The notes: generated from the letters alone by a model not told the origin. Positions 49,873 to 58,715 are shown, counted from the first letter of the stretch. The stretch: 64,000 bases of DNA from Solirubrum koreensis (GCF_039541855.1 NZ_BAABHA010000004.1:186001-250000); one strand, 5' to 3'. Numbers and translations are program-made.

Positions 49873-51345
49873 TTAGCTCATCCAGTTGGTGCGCGACTCG
49901 GGGTTCCACTTCGTCGTCACCTTCTTGATCTGGGTCCAGAATTCGATGGAGCTTTTCCCGGTGATGTCGGCGGTACCGAACTTCGACTCGTTCCAGCCAC
50001 CGAAGGAGAATGGCTCCCGCGGCACGGGCACGCCGATGTTCACGCCAATCATGCCGGCCGAGGCGTTTTCCATTACGTAGCGGGCGTGGGCGCCGCTTTG
50101 GGTAAACACGGCGGCGGCATTGCCGTAATTCGAGGCGTTTTCAATGGCCAGCGCCTCGTCGAGCGTCTTGGTGCGGATGATGGCCAGCACTGGACCGAAC
50201 ACCTCTTCGCGGGCAATAGCCATGTCGGGCGTTACGTAGTCGACCACGGTGGCGCCCACGTAGTAGCCGCCCTCCTGCCCTGCCACGGTGGCGCCGCGGC
50301 CGTCGAGCAGCACTTTCGCGCCGGCTTGCTCGGCTTCGGTGATGTAACGTTCGATGCGTTCCTTGGCTTCACGGCTGATAACCGAGCCGAGATTTTTACC
50401 GGGCACAATGTTGCGCGCCTCGTCCACGAGCTTCTCGATTATGTGGTCGACGGAGCCCACGGCCACCATGGCCGAGCCGGCCATGCAGCGCTGCCCCGCA
50501 CAACCCGACATAGAAGCTGCCACGTTGGATGCCGTCATTTCCACGTGAGCATCGGGCAGAACCAGCAAATGGTTTTTGGCACCGCCCAGAGCCACGCAGC
50601 GCTTCAGGTTGTTGGTGGCGCGGCGGTACACCACTTTGGCAATTTTGGTAGAGCCCACGAACGACACGGCCTGAATGTCGGGATGGTCGCAGATGGCTTC
50701 TACGATTTCCTTATCGCCGTTCACCACGTTAAATACGCCGTCGGGCAGGCCGGCCTCTTTCAGCAGCTCGGCAATGCGGCCGGCGCTGATGGGCACTTGT
50801 TCCGAAGGCTTCAGGATCATGCAGTTGCCGAGGGCAATGGCGTTGGGCACCGTCCAGTGGGGCACCATGTTCGGGAAGTTGAAGGGGGCAATGCTGGCTA
50901 CCACGCCCAGCGGCTTGCGTTCGGCACGGCATTCTACTCCTTTGCTTACCTCTAGCAGCTCGCCCGATACCAACTGGGGCAAGGAGCAAGCAAACTCGGT
51001 TAGTTCAATGGCTTTTTCGACTTCGGCGCGGGCCTCGTCCATGGTTTTGCCATTCTCCTCGTGCACGAGTAACGTAAGCTCCTGCATGTGCTTTTCCAGC
51101 AAGGTTTTGTAGCGGTAAAACACCTGCACGCGCTCCTTAATGGGCATGGCCGACCAGGCAGGGTACGCAGCCTTAGCAGCTTCCACGGCTTGGTTAAGGG
51201 CGTCGGTGTCGCTCATCGGGACGGTGGAAATAACCGCGCCGCTTAGCGGACTTACTACGTCCATGGAGCGGGCGGCGGCATCGGCCACAAATTGCCCGGC
51301 TACGTAGTTGCGCACGGCCGGGTACTTCAAAACTTCGACTTCCAT
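49873..51345 (-). CDS. mmsA: CoA-acylating methylmalonate-semialdehyde dehydrogenase
   Basis: A 490-residue aldehyde dehydrogenase oxidising (methyl)malonate semialdehyde with CoA to propionyl-CoA or acetyl-CoA plus CO2. The catalytic Cys287 lies in SGCAGQRCMAGS, and ALGGAKNHLLVLPDA replaces the usual general-base glutamate region, the mark of the CoA-acylating MmsA group. APFNFPNMVPHWTVPNAIALGNC and SFVGSTKIAK also match. Full length. It is the most upstream gene of the minus-strand pyrimidine set and completes the route from uracil/thymine to central metabolism. Confidence 0.95.
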   Translation of the reverse strand: MEVEVLKYPAVRNYVAGQFVADAAARSMDVVSPLSGAVISTVPMSDTDALNQAVEAAKAAYPAWSAMPIKERVQVFYRYKTLLEKHMQELTLLVHEENGKTMDEARAEVEKAIELTEFACSLPQLVSGELLEVSKGVECRAERKPLGVVASIAPFNFPNMVPHWTVPNAIALGNCMILKPSEQVPISAGRIAELLKEAGLPDGVFNVVNGDKEIVEAICDHPDIQAVSFVGSTKIAKVVYRRATNNLKRCVALGGAKNHLLVLPDAHVEMTASNVAASMSGCAGQRCMAGSAMVAVGSVDHIIEKLVDEARNIVPGKNLGSVISREAKERIERYITEAEQAGAKVLLDGRGATVAGQEGGYYVGATVVDYVTPDMAIAREEVFGPVLAIIRTKTLDEALAIENASNYGNAAAVFTQSGAHARYVMENASAGMIGVNIGVPVPREPFSFGGWNESKFGTADITGKSSIEFWTQIKKVTTKWNPESRTNWMS

Positions 51346-51468
51346 GTTACCTTATTGTTAAGCGGTTGCAAGTAACGGCTTTGCTTCACATATGCAACTT
51401 GCCGGGCGTTTTCCAGCGTTTTTACTCGAAATCCGGCCTACTTTCTTTCAAGAAGCAGATTTTCAGGC

Positions 51469-51503
51469 AAAAAAAACGCGCCACTGACAAAGCAGCGGCG
51501 CGG
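51469..51503 (-). terminator. Rho-independent terminator after the DUF2141 gene
   Basis: GCGCCACTG (51478-51486) pairs with CAGCGGCGC (51493-51501), with one G-T pair. On the minus strand the stem is followed by a T8 tract. It separates the DUF2141 gene from mmsA. Confidence 0.85.
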
Positions 51504-51564
51504 CAAAATTTACTCGGGCGCAAAGTCAGCCTCCGGTTGGCTGCGTCTGAAAAGGTGGTTTGTG

Positions 51565-52020
51565 CTACTTCACCAGGTTAATGGTGACTACTTTGCCCGG
51601 ACCTTCCACGATGAATTTGCAGTCGTCGAAGCCGGGGGCGCTAAACCGGGGGCGGAAGTTGTTGGAGAAGCCGTAGGGCTCGGTGGGGATGCCCACCATA
51701 TTCTTGTCGAGCTTGTCGTTGTTGTTCACGTCCTGGGTAATGGCCACGGCCCATTCGCCGGGCTCCAGCTCTACGGGTATTACCACTTTGTTCTGGCCAT
51801 CGGGCTGCACACGCTTGAGCATGGTGTAATGGCCAGGCTTCAGGAAGTTCTCGCGGATGTTGTAGAAATAGAGCTTCACCGTGGAAGTGGTGGAAACCAA
51901 ATCGGACACGACCACTTTAACGGGAGCCTTAACAGCACCACGAACCGGATCGGGCGGCGCAGCCGCCACACACATCAGGCTGCCGGAAGCAGCCAGGAGA
52001 GCTTTGAGAAAGGCGCGCAT
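51565..52020 (-). CDS. DUF2141-domain secreted protein
   Basis: A 151-residue exported protein. The N-terminus MRAFLKALLAASGSLMCVAAA is a signal peptide. The rest matches the DUF2141 pattern: VKLYFYNI near the start, GEWAVAITQDVNNNDKLD (an Asp/Asn-rich, possibly calcium-binding turn) and GIPTEPYGFSNNFRP, then a closing beta strand. The function of the family is unknown. Single gene with its own terminator. Confidence 0.88.
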   Translation of the reverse strand: MRAFLKALLAASGSLMCVAAAPPDPVRGAVKAPVKVVVSDLVSTTSTVKLYFYNIRENFLKPGHYTMLKRVQPDGQNKVVIPVELEPGEWAVAITQDVNNNDKLDKNMVGIPTEPYGFSNNFRPRFSAPGFDDCKFIVEGPGKVVTINLVK

Positions 52021-52306
52021 AAGCAGAATCGAGGGCTAGGTTAGGTTGTGGGCCAAACACCAAGGTCCGTAAAATAATTTACTCCTCTTGCATTTAGCTC
52101 CGCCCCTTAGCTTACGAAAATGGTGGCCGGCGGATGCTTCTGCTCCGCTTTTTCAACTCGGTTTTGCGCTACATAAATCAAGCTGAAAGTCAAGCACCTA
52201 GCCTCAAGCACGATACCGCTACTCGCCCGGCGCTAGAGCTTTCAGCGTATTGAAATTTCAGGTTGCGGTCCTGCTGAGCGCAGGTGGACCGGGGCTGTAC
52301 CGCAGA

Positions 52307-52496
52307 CCTCACCCCCCGGCCCCCTCTCCCGTAGAGAGGGGGAGTGTATGCTATCTGGCAAATTATAGCAGTTCTCAGGTTGGTGTTTCTGGACCCCACC
52401 CCCGGCCCCTCCCCAAAAAGAGAGGGGTGCCAGACGACCTCGTTGTTTATCTGAACGCACCCCTCTCCTTTTGGGGAGGGGACGGGGGTGGGGTCG
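52307..52496. repeat. Three GC-rich palindromic repeat units, two of them inverted
   Basis: Units lie at 52307-52345, 52392-52430 and 52457-52496. The second and third are inverted copies of each other with about two mismatches in 39 bases (ACCCCACCCCCGGCCCC...AGAGGGGTGC pattern). Each can fold as a CCCCTC/GAGGGG hairpin. They lie in the 629-bp gap between the DUF2141 and XdhC-like genes, which otherwise shows no gene. Confidence 0.85.
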
Positions 52497-52649
52497 AACG
52501 GCAACGCGTCCCATACACCGACCGGAGAACCGCTGTGGCAGCGAGTGGGCTACGTCTTCCGGCGGGTCGACTACGCTCATCAGGACGGTCTGGTGGCTTT
52601 TTTGGCAAAATCCCAAACACGCTCCTTGCAGGAGTTATTACTTCCCAAG

Positions 52650-53849
52650 TCAGGCCGGGCAGTGGCTAATGGTGTAGCGCGGGCTCGGCTGAAGCTCGAC
52701 CGTAGCGGTTCCGTCGTCGAGTGGGCGGGCGTGAATGGCCTCGTTGGTGTGGCGCAGCATGCCGCCGGCCCGTCCCTGGCGTACGGCCTGAATTTCGGCC
52801 ACAATGGATAGGGCAATTTCCTCGGGCGTTTCGGCCCCCAGGTTCAGGCCCACGGGGCTGTACAGGCGGTCGTTCAGCTGGCTTTCGGCGTCGGGCATGT
52901 CCTGGCTCAGCTCTTCGAGCAGGCGGGCTGCCTTGGTGCGTGGCCCCAGCAGACCAATGTAAGGCGTGGGAGCTTCCAACAAGCGTTGGAGCACGGCCAG
53001 GTCGTAGGCGAAATTGTGACTGAGCAGTAAGGCGTAATCGGCGGTGAGTGGCAGCGCGGGCACCTCGGCCAGCGGCACAACGCGCACGCCGGCGGCTTCG
53101 GGGAAACGTTCGGGCGCAGCTTGGCGCGGGCGCCCGTCGACGACGGTTACGTGCCAGCCGAGCGAGGCGGCGAGGCGCACCAGCGGCTGGGCGTCGTTAC
53201 CGGCGCCGTACACCGTTAGGCGCAGCGGCGGGCGTAGCACCTCCAGAAACACGCGTACGGTGCCGCCGCTGGCGCTCGGGTACTCGCGCAGCAGGGACTG
53301 ATCCTGGGTTAGCGCCTGGGTGGCGTCGCGGCGCAGGTGGGCGGTAAGGTCGGGGTTATCGAGGGCGGAGCCGCGCACCTGGCCGTCGGGCATGAGCAGC
53401 AGGCGTTGGCCTAAGTCGGCTACGGCTTGGCCGGCGGCGCAACGGAACACGGTGGCCAGTACGGCAGGCTCGGGATGCTGAGCGAAGTCGCGCAGCAGTT
53501 CCAACGGGTTGTTGGCATCCTGAAAATCGAGCGGTTCCAAGAGAATGTGGACCACGCCCTGACAGCCGGGACCGAGGCCGTGCCGGGGGTCGTCTTCGTC
53601 GGAAGTATCGTAGGTGACGAGAGCAGGCTGGCGGCGCTGCAGGGCCTGACGGGCGCGTTGGCGGGCGTCGCCTTCGAGGCAGCCGCCGCTGATGGCCCCG
53701 GTGAGCTGGCCGTCGTCGGTAACGAGCATGCGGGCGCCGGGGCGCCGGTAAGCCGAGCCCTGCACTTCTACCACCGTAGCCAGGGCACAGGCGCGGCCGG
53801 CGGCGCGGTATTGGTCGTAGGCGGTGAGCAGGCGCTGAAGTTCGGTCAT
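52650..53849 (-). CDS. XdhC/CoxI-family molybdenum enzyme maturation protein
   Basis: A 399-residue protein of the XdhC family, which in studied cases binds molybdenum cofactor, promotes its sulfuration and inserts it into xanthine-dehydrogenase-type enzymes. The N-terminal XdhC_CoxI domain has LATVVEVQGSAYRRPGARML and GAISGGCLEGD. The C-terminal Rossmann-like domain has LTVYGAGNDAQPLVRLAASLG, then YIGLLGPRTKA, and near the end NLGAETPEEIALSIVAEI. It lies about 5 kb downstream of the three-subunit oxidoreductase encoded at 58781-62648, its likely client. Confidence 0.92.
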   Translation of the reverse strand: MTELQRLLTAYDQYRAAGRACALATVVEVQGSAYRRPGARMLVTDDGQLTGAISGGCLEGDARQRARQALQRRQPALVTYDTSDEDDPRHGLGPGCQGVVHILLEPLDFQDANNPLELLRDFAQHPEPAVLATVFRCAAGQAVADLGQRLLLMPDGQVRGSALDNPDLTAHLRRDATQALTQDQSLLREYPSASGGTVRVFLEVLRPPLRLTVYGAGNDAQPLVRLAASLGWHVTVVDGRPRQAAPERFPEAAGVRVVPLAEVPALPLTADYALLLSHNFAYDLAVLQRLLEAPTPYIGLLGPRTKAARLLEELSQDMPDAESQLNDRLYSPVGLNLGAETPEEIALSIVAEIQAVRQGRAGGMLRHTNEAIHARPLDDGTATVELQPSPRYTISHCPA

Positions 53850-54245
53850 GGGGCTACGGTAGCGGCAAACAAAGAAACTGAGGCCGAAGCCGCAAGCTTT
53901 GCCAGGACAATAAGAGGCTTAGGGCAGTACGCCAAGGCCCAGCGGCCGGTTGTGCTACCGAGGGTGTGGTGAAAATGAAGGGGGCAAGCGGGGTTGGCAG
54001 CGGAAATCCATTTCCAAAAACCTATATTAACTAAAGCATTGGGCATCACTCAGGTAACAGTGAAGGGAGGCTAATGCTGGCTCCACCCAGTTCGACACCG
54101 GGCTGCGCGGGCACCATTCTTTGGCAAGGCCAATTAGGGCCGTTCAAGCGCGGAGGCTAGCCGGAGTACGGCCGGGCCTATCCCACCGCCGCTTCGCATC
54201 AGCAGACAGCAGTTCATTCACTTCTCAAAAACCCAGCTCACAACC
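53850..54245. other. Intergenic region, nothing recognised
   Basis: This spacer divides the divergent XdhC-like and methyltransferase genes. It must contain two promoters, but no good consensus match, repeat, ORF or RNA was seen. Confidence 0.4.
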
Positions 54246-55091
54246 ATGGACGCGCAACTCGAACAAATCCGCGAGCAGCAAAAAACCACCTGGAACAAGT
54301 TTGCTCCCGGCTGGCGCAAGTGGGACAACTTCACCATGGACTGGATGCGGCCCATGGCCGACGAAATGATTAAGTCCCTACACATTCGGCCCACCGATGT
54401 GGTGCTGGATGTGGCCGCCGGCACCGGGGAACCGGGCCTGAGCATTGCCACGCTGGCCAAGGACGGCAAAGTGGTGATTACCGACCTGGCCGAAGGCATG
54501 CTGGACGTAGCCCGCGACAAAGCCGCCGCCAAGGGCGTTGCCAACTACGAAACCGTGGCCTGCGACGTGTGCGAGCTGCCCTTCCCCGATGCCAGCTTCG
54601 ACACGGTGAGCTGCCGGTTCGGCTTCATGTTCTTCCCCGATATGCAGGTAGCCGCCCAGGAGATGCACCGCGTGCTAAAGCCCGGAGGGCGCATGGCCGC
54701 CGCCGTGTGGGGCACGCCCGATAAAAACGCCTGGATTACCACCATCATGGGCACCATCAGCCAGCACATGGCGGTGCCCACTCCCCCACCCGGCGCGCCC
54801 GGCATGTTCCGGTGCGCCAGCCCCGGCATGATGGCCGGCTTGCTGCGGCAGGCCGGTTTTCGGAACGTTACGGAAATGGAAGTAACCGGCAAGCTCCGCT
54901 GCGGCAGCAAGGACAACTACTGGCAGTTTATGAACGAGGTGGCTGCTCCGGTAGTAGCCGCCCTGAGCAACGCCGACGAAGCTACGCGGGAGAAGATCAA
55001 GCAGCAGGTTTTTGGCAAGGTTGACCAGTTGTGCAGCGACCATAGCGCGGCGCTGGACTACGGCACCGTAATCGTTTACGGCGAGAAGTAA
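54246..55091 (+). CDS. Class I SAM-dependent methyltransferase
   Basis: A 281-residue methyltransferase. The SAM-binding motif I is VVLDVAAGTGEPGLSIA (about 56-72), motif II is VVITDLAEGML, and the acidic/aromatic post-motif LPFPDASFDTVSCRFGFMFFPD follows. It resembles the UbiE/MenG-like group, but the N-terminus (MDAQLEQIREQQKTTWNKFAPGWRKWD) and C-terminus are those of stand-alone methyltransferases of unknown substrate. Single gene. Confidence 0.88.
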   Translation: MDAQLEQIREQQKTTWNKFAPGWRKWDNFTMDWMRPMADEMIKSLHIRPTDVVLDVAAGTGEPGLSIATLAKDGKVVITDLAEGMLDVARDKAAAKGVANYETVACDVCELPFPDASFDTVSCRFGFMFFPDMQVAAQEMHRVLKPGGRMAAAVWGTPDKNAWITTIMGTISQHMAVPTPPPGAPGMFRCASPGMMAGLLRQAGFRNVTEMEVTGKLRCGSKDNYWQFMNEVAAPVVAALSNADEATREKIKQQVFGKVDQLCSDHSAALDYGTVIVYGEK

Positions 55092-55210
55092 GCGCGACTT
55101 TTCCGTCTAGCTTTCCAGAGCCCGTTCAGCGACGCACCGACTAGCTTTTATCCGTTCATTCTCCGGCCTGCCAATACCTAAATCCGAGGTCATCATACTG
55201 CTACTGTTTT

Positions 55211-56914
55211 ATGAAAAACTTGCCCGGCGCAGCCTGCGCACTGGTTCTACTGGCTTTGCTGCCGGCATGTCGCCAAACCAGCCGCGAAACGCCTTCCGTG
55301 GCTGAAATACGCGCTATCAACCTCAAGCAAGGCAACCTCACCATGTGCGGGCCGGCCGAAAAGCAGTTGGGCTCTGCAACCTTCGAAACGTCTTGCGGCG
55401 GCGCGGTACGGGCCAATTTTAACCTGGGCCTCGCGCTGCTGCACTCGTTTGAATACGACGAAGCCGAGAAGGTTTTTGCCAGCATTATTGCCCGCCAGCC
55501 AGACTGCGCCATGGCTTATTGGGGCGTGGCCATGGCAAACTACCACCCGCTCTGGACCCCTCCTACCCCCGTTGAGCTTGCCAAGGGTGCCAAAGCGGCG
55601 GCGCTGGCCCAGCGGCTGCCGCAGCAATCGGCCAAGGAAACCGCGTTTATTGAGGCCATTGCAGCTTTCTACACCAACTGGGAACAGGCTGACCATCGGA
55701 GCCGCAGCATTCGGTTCGAAAAAGCCATGGAGCACGTTTACGCCAATTTTCCGTCGGACAAGGAGGCCGCCGTTTTCTATGCGCTGGCGCTGAATGCCTC
55801 CGCCGCCCCCACCGACAAATCCTTCCGCCAGCAGCGTAAAGCCGGTGCCATTCTGGCCGGCCTATACCCCAACGAGCCGAACCACCCGGGCATCGTGCAC
55901 TACCTCATTCACACCTACGACTACCCCGAGCTGGCCGCGCTGGGGTTGCCGGCGGCGCGCAAGTACGCGGCTGTGGCGCCGTCGTCGGCGCATGCGCTGC
56001 ACATGCCCTCCCACATTTTCACCCGGCTGGGGCTGTGGAACGACTGCATCGAGTCTAACCTGGCCGCTACGGCCTCGGCCCGCTGCTACGCCGAAACGGC
56101 GGGCATTAAAGGCCATTGGGACGAGGAGCTGCACGGCCTCGATTACCTGGCTTACGCTTACCTGCAACAGGGCAACAACCGGCAGGCCCTGGCGCAGTGG
56201 CGTTACCTCGACACCATGCAACGGGTGTCGCCGGTGAACTTCAAGGTGGCCTATGCGTTTGCCGCCGTTCCAGCGCGCTACGTGCTCGAAAACAAGCAAT
56301 GGGCCCAGGCGGCCCAACTGCCGCTGCGCTCCAAGCACCTCAATTGGGAGCAATACCCCTGGCAGGCCGCCATCGTCCGGTTCGCCCGCTCCCTCGGCTT
56401 CTCCCACCTCGGCCACCCCGATTCGGCCCGGCGCGAGCTAGCCGAACTGCGCCGTCTGCACGCCGCCCTGCTCGCGCAGAAAGACACGTACAAGGCCAAC
56501 CAAGTGCAGATCCAGCTGCACGCCGCCACGGCCTGGCTGCGCTTCGCCGAGGGCAAACCCGCCGACGCCCTGCCCCTGATGCAGCAAGCCGCCGCCTTAG
56601 AAGCTGGCACGGAAAAGCACCCCGTAACACCCTGCGAGGTGCTGCCCGCCCAGGAGCTACTGGCCGATATGCTGCTGGCGCTGAAGCGGCCCGCCCCCGC
56701 CCTGCAAGCCTACGAAGCCGACCTGCAGCAGCACCCCAACCGCTTCAACGGCCTCTACGGGGCGGCCCTTGCAGCAGAACAGGCCGGCAACCTGGAAAAG
56801 GCGCGCAGGTATTACCAGCAGCTATTGGATGTAGCCCGTGCCCCCGGCGCCAACCGCCCGGAACTGGCCGCGGCGCGAGCTTTTCTGGCGCAGCAGAGGA
56901 CGCAGGCAATTTGA
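55211..56914 (+). CDS. TPR-repeat lipoprotein
   Basis: A 567-residue exported lipoprotein with lipobox LALLPAC (Cys20). The mature part contains tetratricopeptide-like helices with A-x-x-x-Y/G-x-A spacing (FNLGLALLHSFEYDEAEKVFASII, ELHGLDYLAYAYLQQGNNRQAL, FNGLYGAALAAEQAGNLEKARRYYQQLL). HMPSHIFTRLGLWNDCIESN and NHPGIVHYLIHTYDYPELA are His-rich conserved blocks typical of this group of bacterial TPR proteins, whose function is unknown. The 3' 57 bp are found again, degenerate, at 57874-57930. Confidence 0.87.
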   Translation: MKNLPGAACALVLLALLPACRQTSRETPSVAEIRAINLKQGNLTMCGPAEKQLGSATFETSCGGAVRANFNLGLALLHSFEYDEAEKVFASIIARQPDCAMAYWGVAMANYHPLWTPPTPVELAKGAKAAALAQRLPQQSAKETAFIEAIAAFYTNWEQADHRSRSIRFEKAMEHVYANFPSDKEAAVFYALALNASAAPTDKSFRQQRKAGAILAGLYPNEPNHPGIVHYLIHTYDYPELAALGLPAARKYAAVAPSSAHALHMPSHIFTRLGLWNDCIESNLAATASARCYAETAGIKGHWDEELHGLDYLAYAYLQQGNNRQALAQWRYLDTMQRVSPVNFKVAYAFAAVPARYVLENKQWAQAAQLPLRSKHLNWEQYPWQAAIVRFARSLGFSHLGHPDSARRELAELRRLHAALLAQKDTYKANQVQIQLHAATAWLRFAEGKPADALPLMQQAAALEAGTEKHPVTPCEVLPAQELLADMLLALKRPAPALQAYEADLQQHPNRFNGLYGAALAAEQAGNLEKARRYYQQLLDVARAPGANRPELAAARAFLAQQRTQAI

Positions 56915-56917
56915 ATG
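56861..56917 (+). repeat. Copy 1 of a 57-bp duplicated segment (3' end of the TPR gene)
   Basis: This functional copy covers the last codons and stop of the TPR lipoprotein gene. It matches 57874-57930 at 50 of 57 positions with no gaps. Weaker similarity extends about 10 bp upstream. Confidence 0.85.
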
Positions 56918-57212
56918 CAACTTGCTTTTTACTCAAACAGAACCGGCCCGCTCCGAGGCTTAGCGAATGTCCTGCTGTCCACCAGGAACTTCAAACTCAA
57001 ACGGGTCGACTGAGCACACGCAGACGGATTCCATATCGAAAGCTTAACGCTGAATGGCTTGCCGAACCAAGCTGGTTCTTTCGTTGCTCAACGGCGTGGG
57101 CTACGGAGGCAACGCAGTTAAATTTGATAGATTGACTCGGATCAGCAGTTGGGGCAGGTTCCTGAACTTAACATTGGGCTGAAATCTGAGCCGCAGGTAA
57201 TCGAATGCAATT

Positions 57213-57836
57213 ATGGACAATCGACAGTTAAGTAGGCGGAGCGTCATGCAAATGCTAGCAACAACGATGCTGGGCGGCTCTTTGCTTCCGTTAAACGCCT
57301 TTGCAAGGGCCGGGGTAATTAATCCGTCTTTCAACCCTGCTGACGCCCCGAAACCCGTGTATATACCACCCGGTGGAGGGCAGAAGGCTAATATTTCGGT
57401 CAACGAAATTGTCTTCAAGCTCAATAAGACGCAGACCTCGGGCAATTTGGGCAGTGCAGAAACCATCCTGCACCCTGGCTTTATGGGCGCGGTACCCCAC
57501 CGGCACAAGAATTTCGACGAAGTGTGCCGAGTGTTGGAAGGCACCCTTACCATTATGGTGGGCGAAGAAATATTCACGCTCCAACCCGGTGCCTGGCATT
57601 TGAGGCCCCGAGGCATTGTGCACAGCTTTTGGAACAGCGGCAAAGTGCCGGCCAAGTTTATTGAGCTCTACATCCCGGGCGGTCATGAAGCCTACATGCA
57701 GGAGCTAACCACGCTGTTTGCTGGCGGAAAAACACCCAAGCCCGAGGAATTAGACGCCGTTGCTAAAAAGCACGACATCGAGTTTTTCTGGGACCAATTA
57801 CCTGCACTTTTAAAGAAGTACAAAGTGCATTTGTAG
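57213..57836 (+). CDS. Cupin-domain protein with twin-arginine signal
   Basis: A 207-residue protein. The N-terminus MDNRQLSRRSVMQMLATTML carries a twin-arginine motif (SRRSVMQ) and a hydrophobic stretch, suggesting Tat export of a folded, perhaps metal-containing protein. The cupin core shows PHRHKNFDEVCRVLEGTLTI (motif 1 with His-x-His and Glu) and PGAWHLRPRGIVHSFWNSG (motif 2 with two His). The substrate is unknown. It lies between the two copies of the 57-bp TPR gene fragment, so it may have been inserted there. Confidence 0.88.
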   Translation: MDNRQLSRRSVMQMLATTMLGGSLLPLNAFARAGVINPSFNPADAPKPVYIPPGGGQKANISVNEIVFKLNKTQTSGNLGSAETILHPGFMGAVPHRHKNFDEVCRVLEGTLTIMVGEEIFTLQPGAWHLRPRGIVHSFWNSGKVPAKFIELYIPGGHEAYMQELTTLFAGGKTPKPEELDAVAKKHDIEFFWDQLPALLKKYKVHL

Positions 57837-57873
57837 ATCATCCGCATTCATTTATTACTTACACGACCGCCTT

Positions 57874-57930
57874 GAACTAGCCGCGGCGCGGGCGTTTCTG
57901 GCGCAGCATCGGATGCAGACAATTTGAATG
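57874..57930 (+). pseudogene. Copy 2 of the 57-bp segment: remnant of a TPR gene 3' end
   Basis: This non-coding relic is 88% identical to the 3' end of the TPR lipoprotein gene, including the region of its stop codon (ATTTGAATG). No upstream reading frame is attached. It implies a duplication that later lost most of one copy, or an insertion that copied the target end. Confidence 0.75.
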
Positions 57931-57958
57931 GATTCTGAAGTGAGCAGCAACTTCATAT

Positions 57959-57997
57959 CTTTCGGAAAGCATGCCGAATCGGCATGCTTTCCGAAAG
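57959..57997. repeat. Perfect 18-bp palindrome with 3-base loop
   Basis: Bases 57959-57976 and 57980-57997 are exact reverse complements around AAT. It has no T-tract, so it is not a standard terminator. It lies between the TPR relic and an AT-rich orphan gene. Confidence 0.85.
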
Positions 57998-58017
57998 TCA
58001 GTTTCGCTTTTAAGACC

Positions 58018-58056
58018 GGTTTACGAAACTCGGTATAGAAGGCACTTTCGTAAACC
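58018..58056. repeat. 11-bp inverted repeat directly upstream of the AT-rich orphan gene
   Basis: GGTTTACGAAA (58018-58028) pairs exactly with TTTCGTAAACC (58046-58056). Its total span, 39 bp, is the same as that of the preceding palindrome and lies 20 bp from it. It could be an operator, a recombination site or a leader hairpin. Confidence 0.75.
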
Positions 58057-58078
58057 CAGATGTTGTGCGTAATGTATC

Positions 58079-58594
58079 ATGCCAGAAATTTCAGAATTGA
58101 CATATCAAGTAGTAGCTTATACTGAAGTACCCAACTTCGACACTGACATTTGTGTTGACTGGGCTTTTGATATGGTATTTCTCGGCTTTGACACTCCGAC
58201 TCTTCTAGTGTTAGCAGGTCTTGATAAGCCAACAAATTACTTTCAGACAATTGAGTATCTGAAAGCTGCTTTAAGGGAATTGAAAATAAAACAGAAGTTC
58301 GGAGACGAAGCAGTTATTTCCTACAGTAGCTTTTTTATTGCACAAATAGCGAAAGAGCAAAACATAAAAGAAAATTTAAAACAAGTATATAATTTTTGCC
58401 AAGCCAAGAACTACGAAGGGCTGATTTATGATTTCTATCTGCTTTACTGGGCTTGGGGCGACTTAGATTATGGTCAGGAAATGCAACATCACTGGGACGG
58501 AGCCACTAACGACAACATAGAAGCAATTGTAGTGGATACGGCTGAACAGTGGTTAAAAGCAAATGCGGAACAGTACGCACAACATCAGCTTTAA
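58079..58594 (+). CDS. Hypothetical protein, AT-rich orphan gene
   Basis: A 171-residue soluble protein, acidic and rich in Tyr, Phe and Trp (GLIYDFYLLYWAWGDLDYG, DTDICVDWAFDMVFLGFD). No signal peptide, transmembrane helix or known motif was recognised. Codon use is clearly different from its neighbours: A/T-ending codons dominate, with about 40% GC by eye against about 60% around it, a sign of recent transfer. Two palindromes lie just upstream and a hairpin terminator downstream. The alpha/beta pattern suggests a folded domain, perhaps an immunity- or contact-type protein, but that is a guess. Confidence 0.72.
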   Translation: MPEISELTYQVVAYTEVPNFDTDICVDWAFDMVFLGFDTPTLLVLAGLDKPTNYFQTIEYLKAALRELKIKQKFGDEAVISYSSFFIAQIAKEQNIKENLKQVYNFCQAKNYEGLIYDFYLLYWAWGDLDYGQEMQHHWDGATNDNIEAIVVDTAEQWLKANAEQYAQHQL

Positions 58595-58715
58595 AAAATA
58601 AGGGCTGAAGATTAATTTCTGAACCAAGAAACTTTATTGAACAGCAGGAAGGAAATGAGCAACAGAACATCAAATGCCCTTACTTCTTAAAGCTGTTAAA
58701 CGTTGAGGTAAAGAA

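Noticed and set aside
52250..52811. Overlapping ORFs of 100-140 codons on both strands between the DUF2141 and XdhC-like genes
   Set aside because: Their translations are dominated by Pro/Gly/Arg runs produced by the GC-rich inverted repeats, as seen when such repeats are read in any frame.
56116..57135. A 339-codon plus-strand frame overlapping the TPR gene
   Set aside because: Arg/Pro/Ala-rich translation in a different frame from the TPR lipoprotein, with no motif; an out-of-frame shadow.
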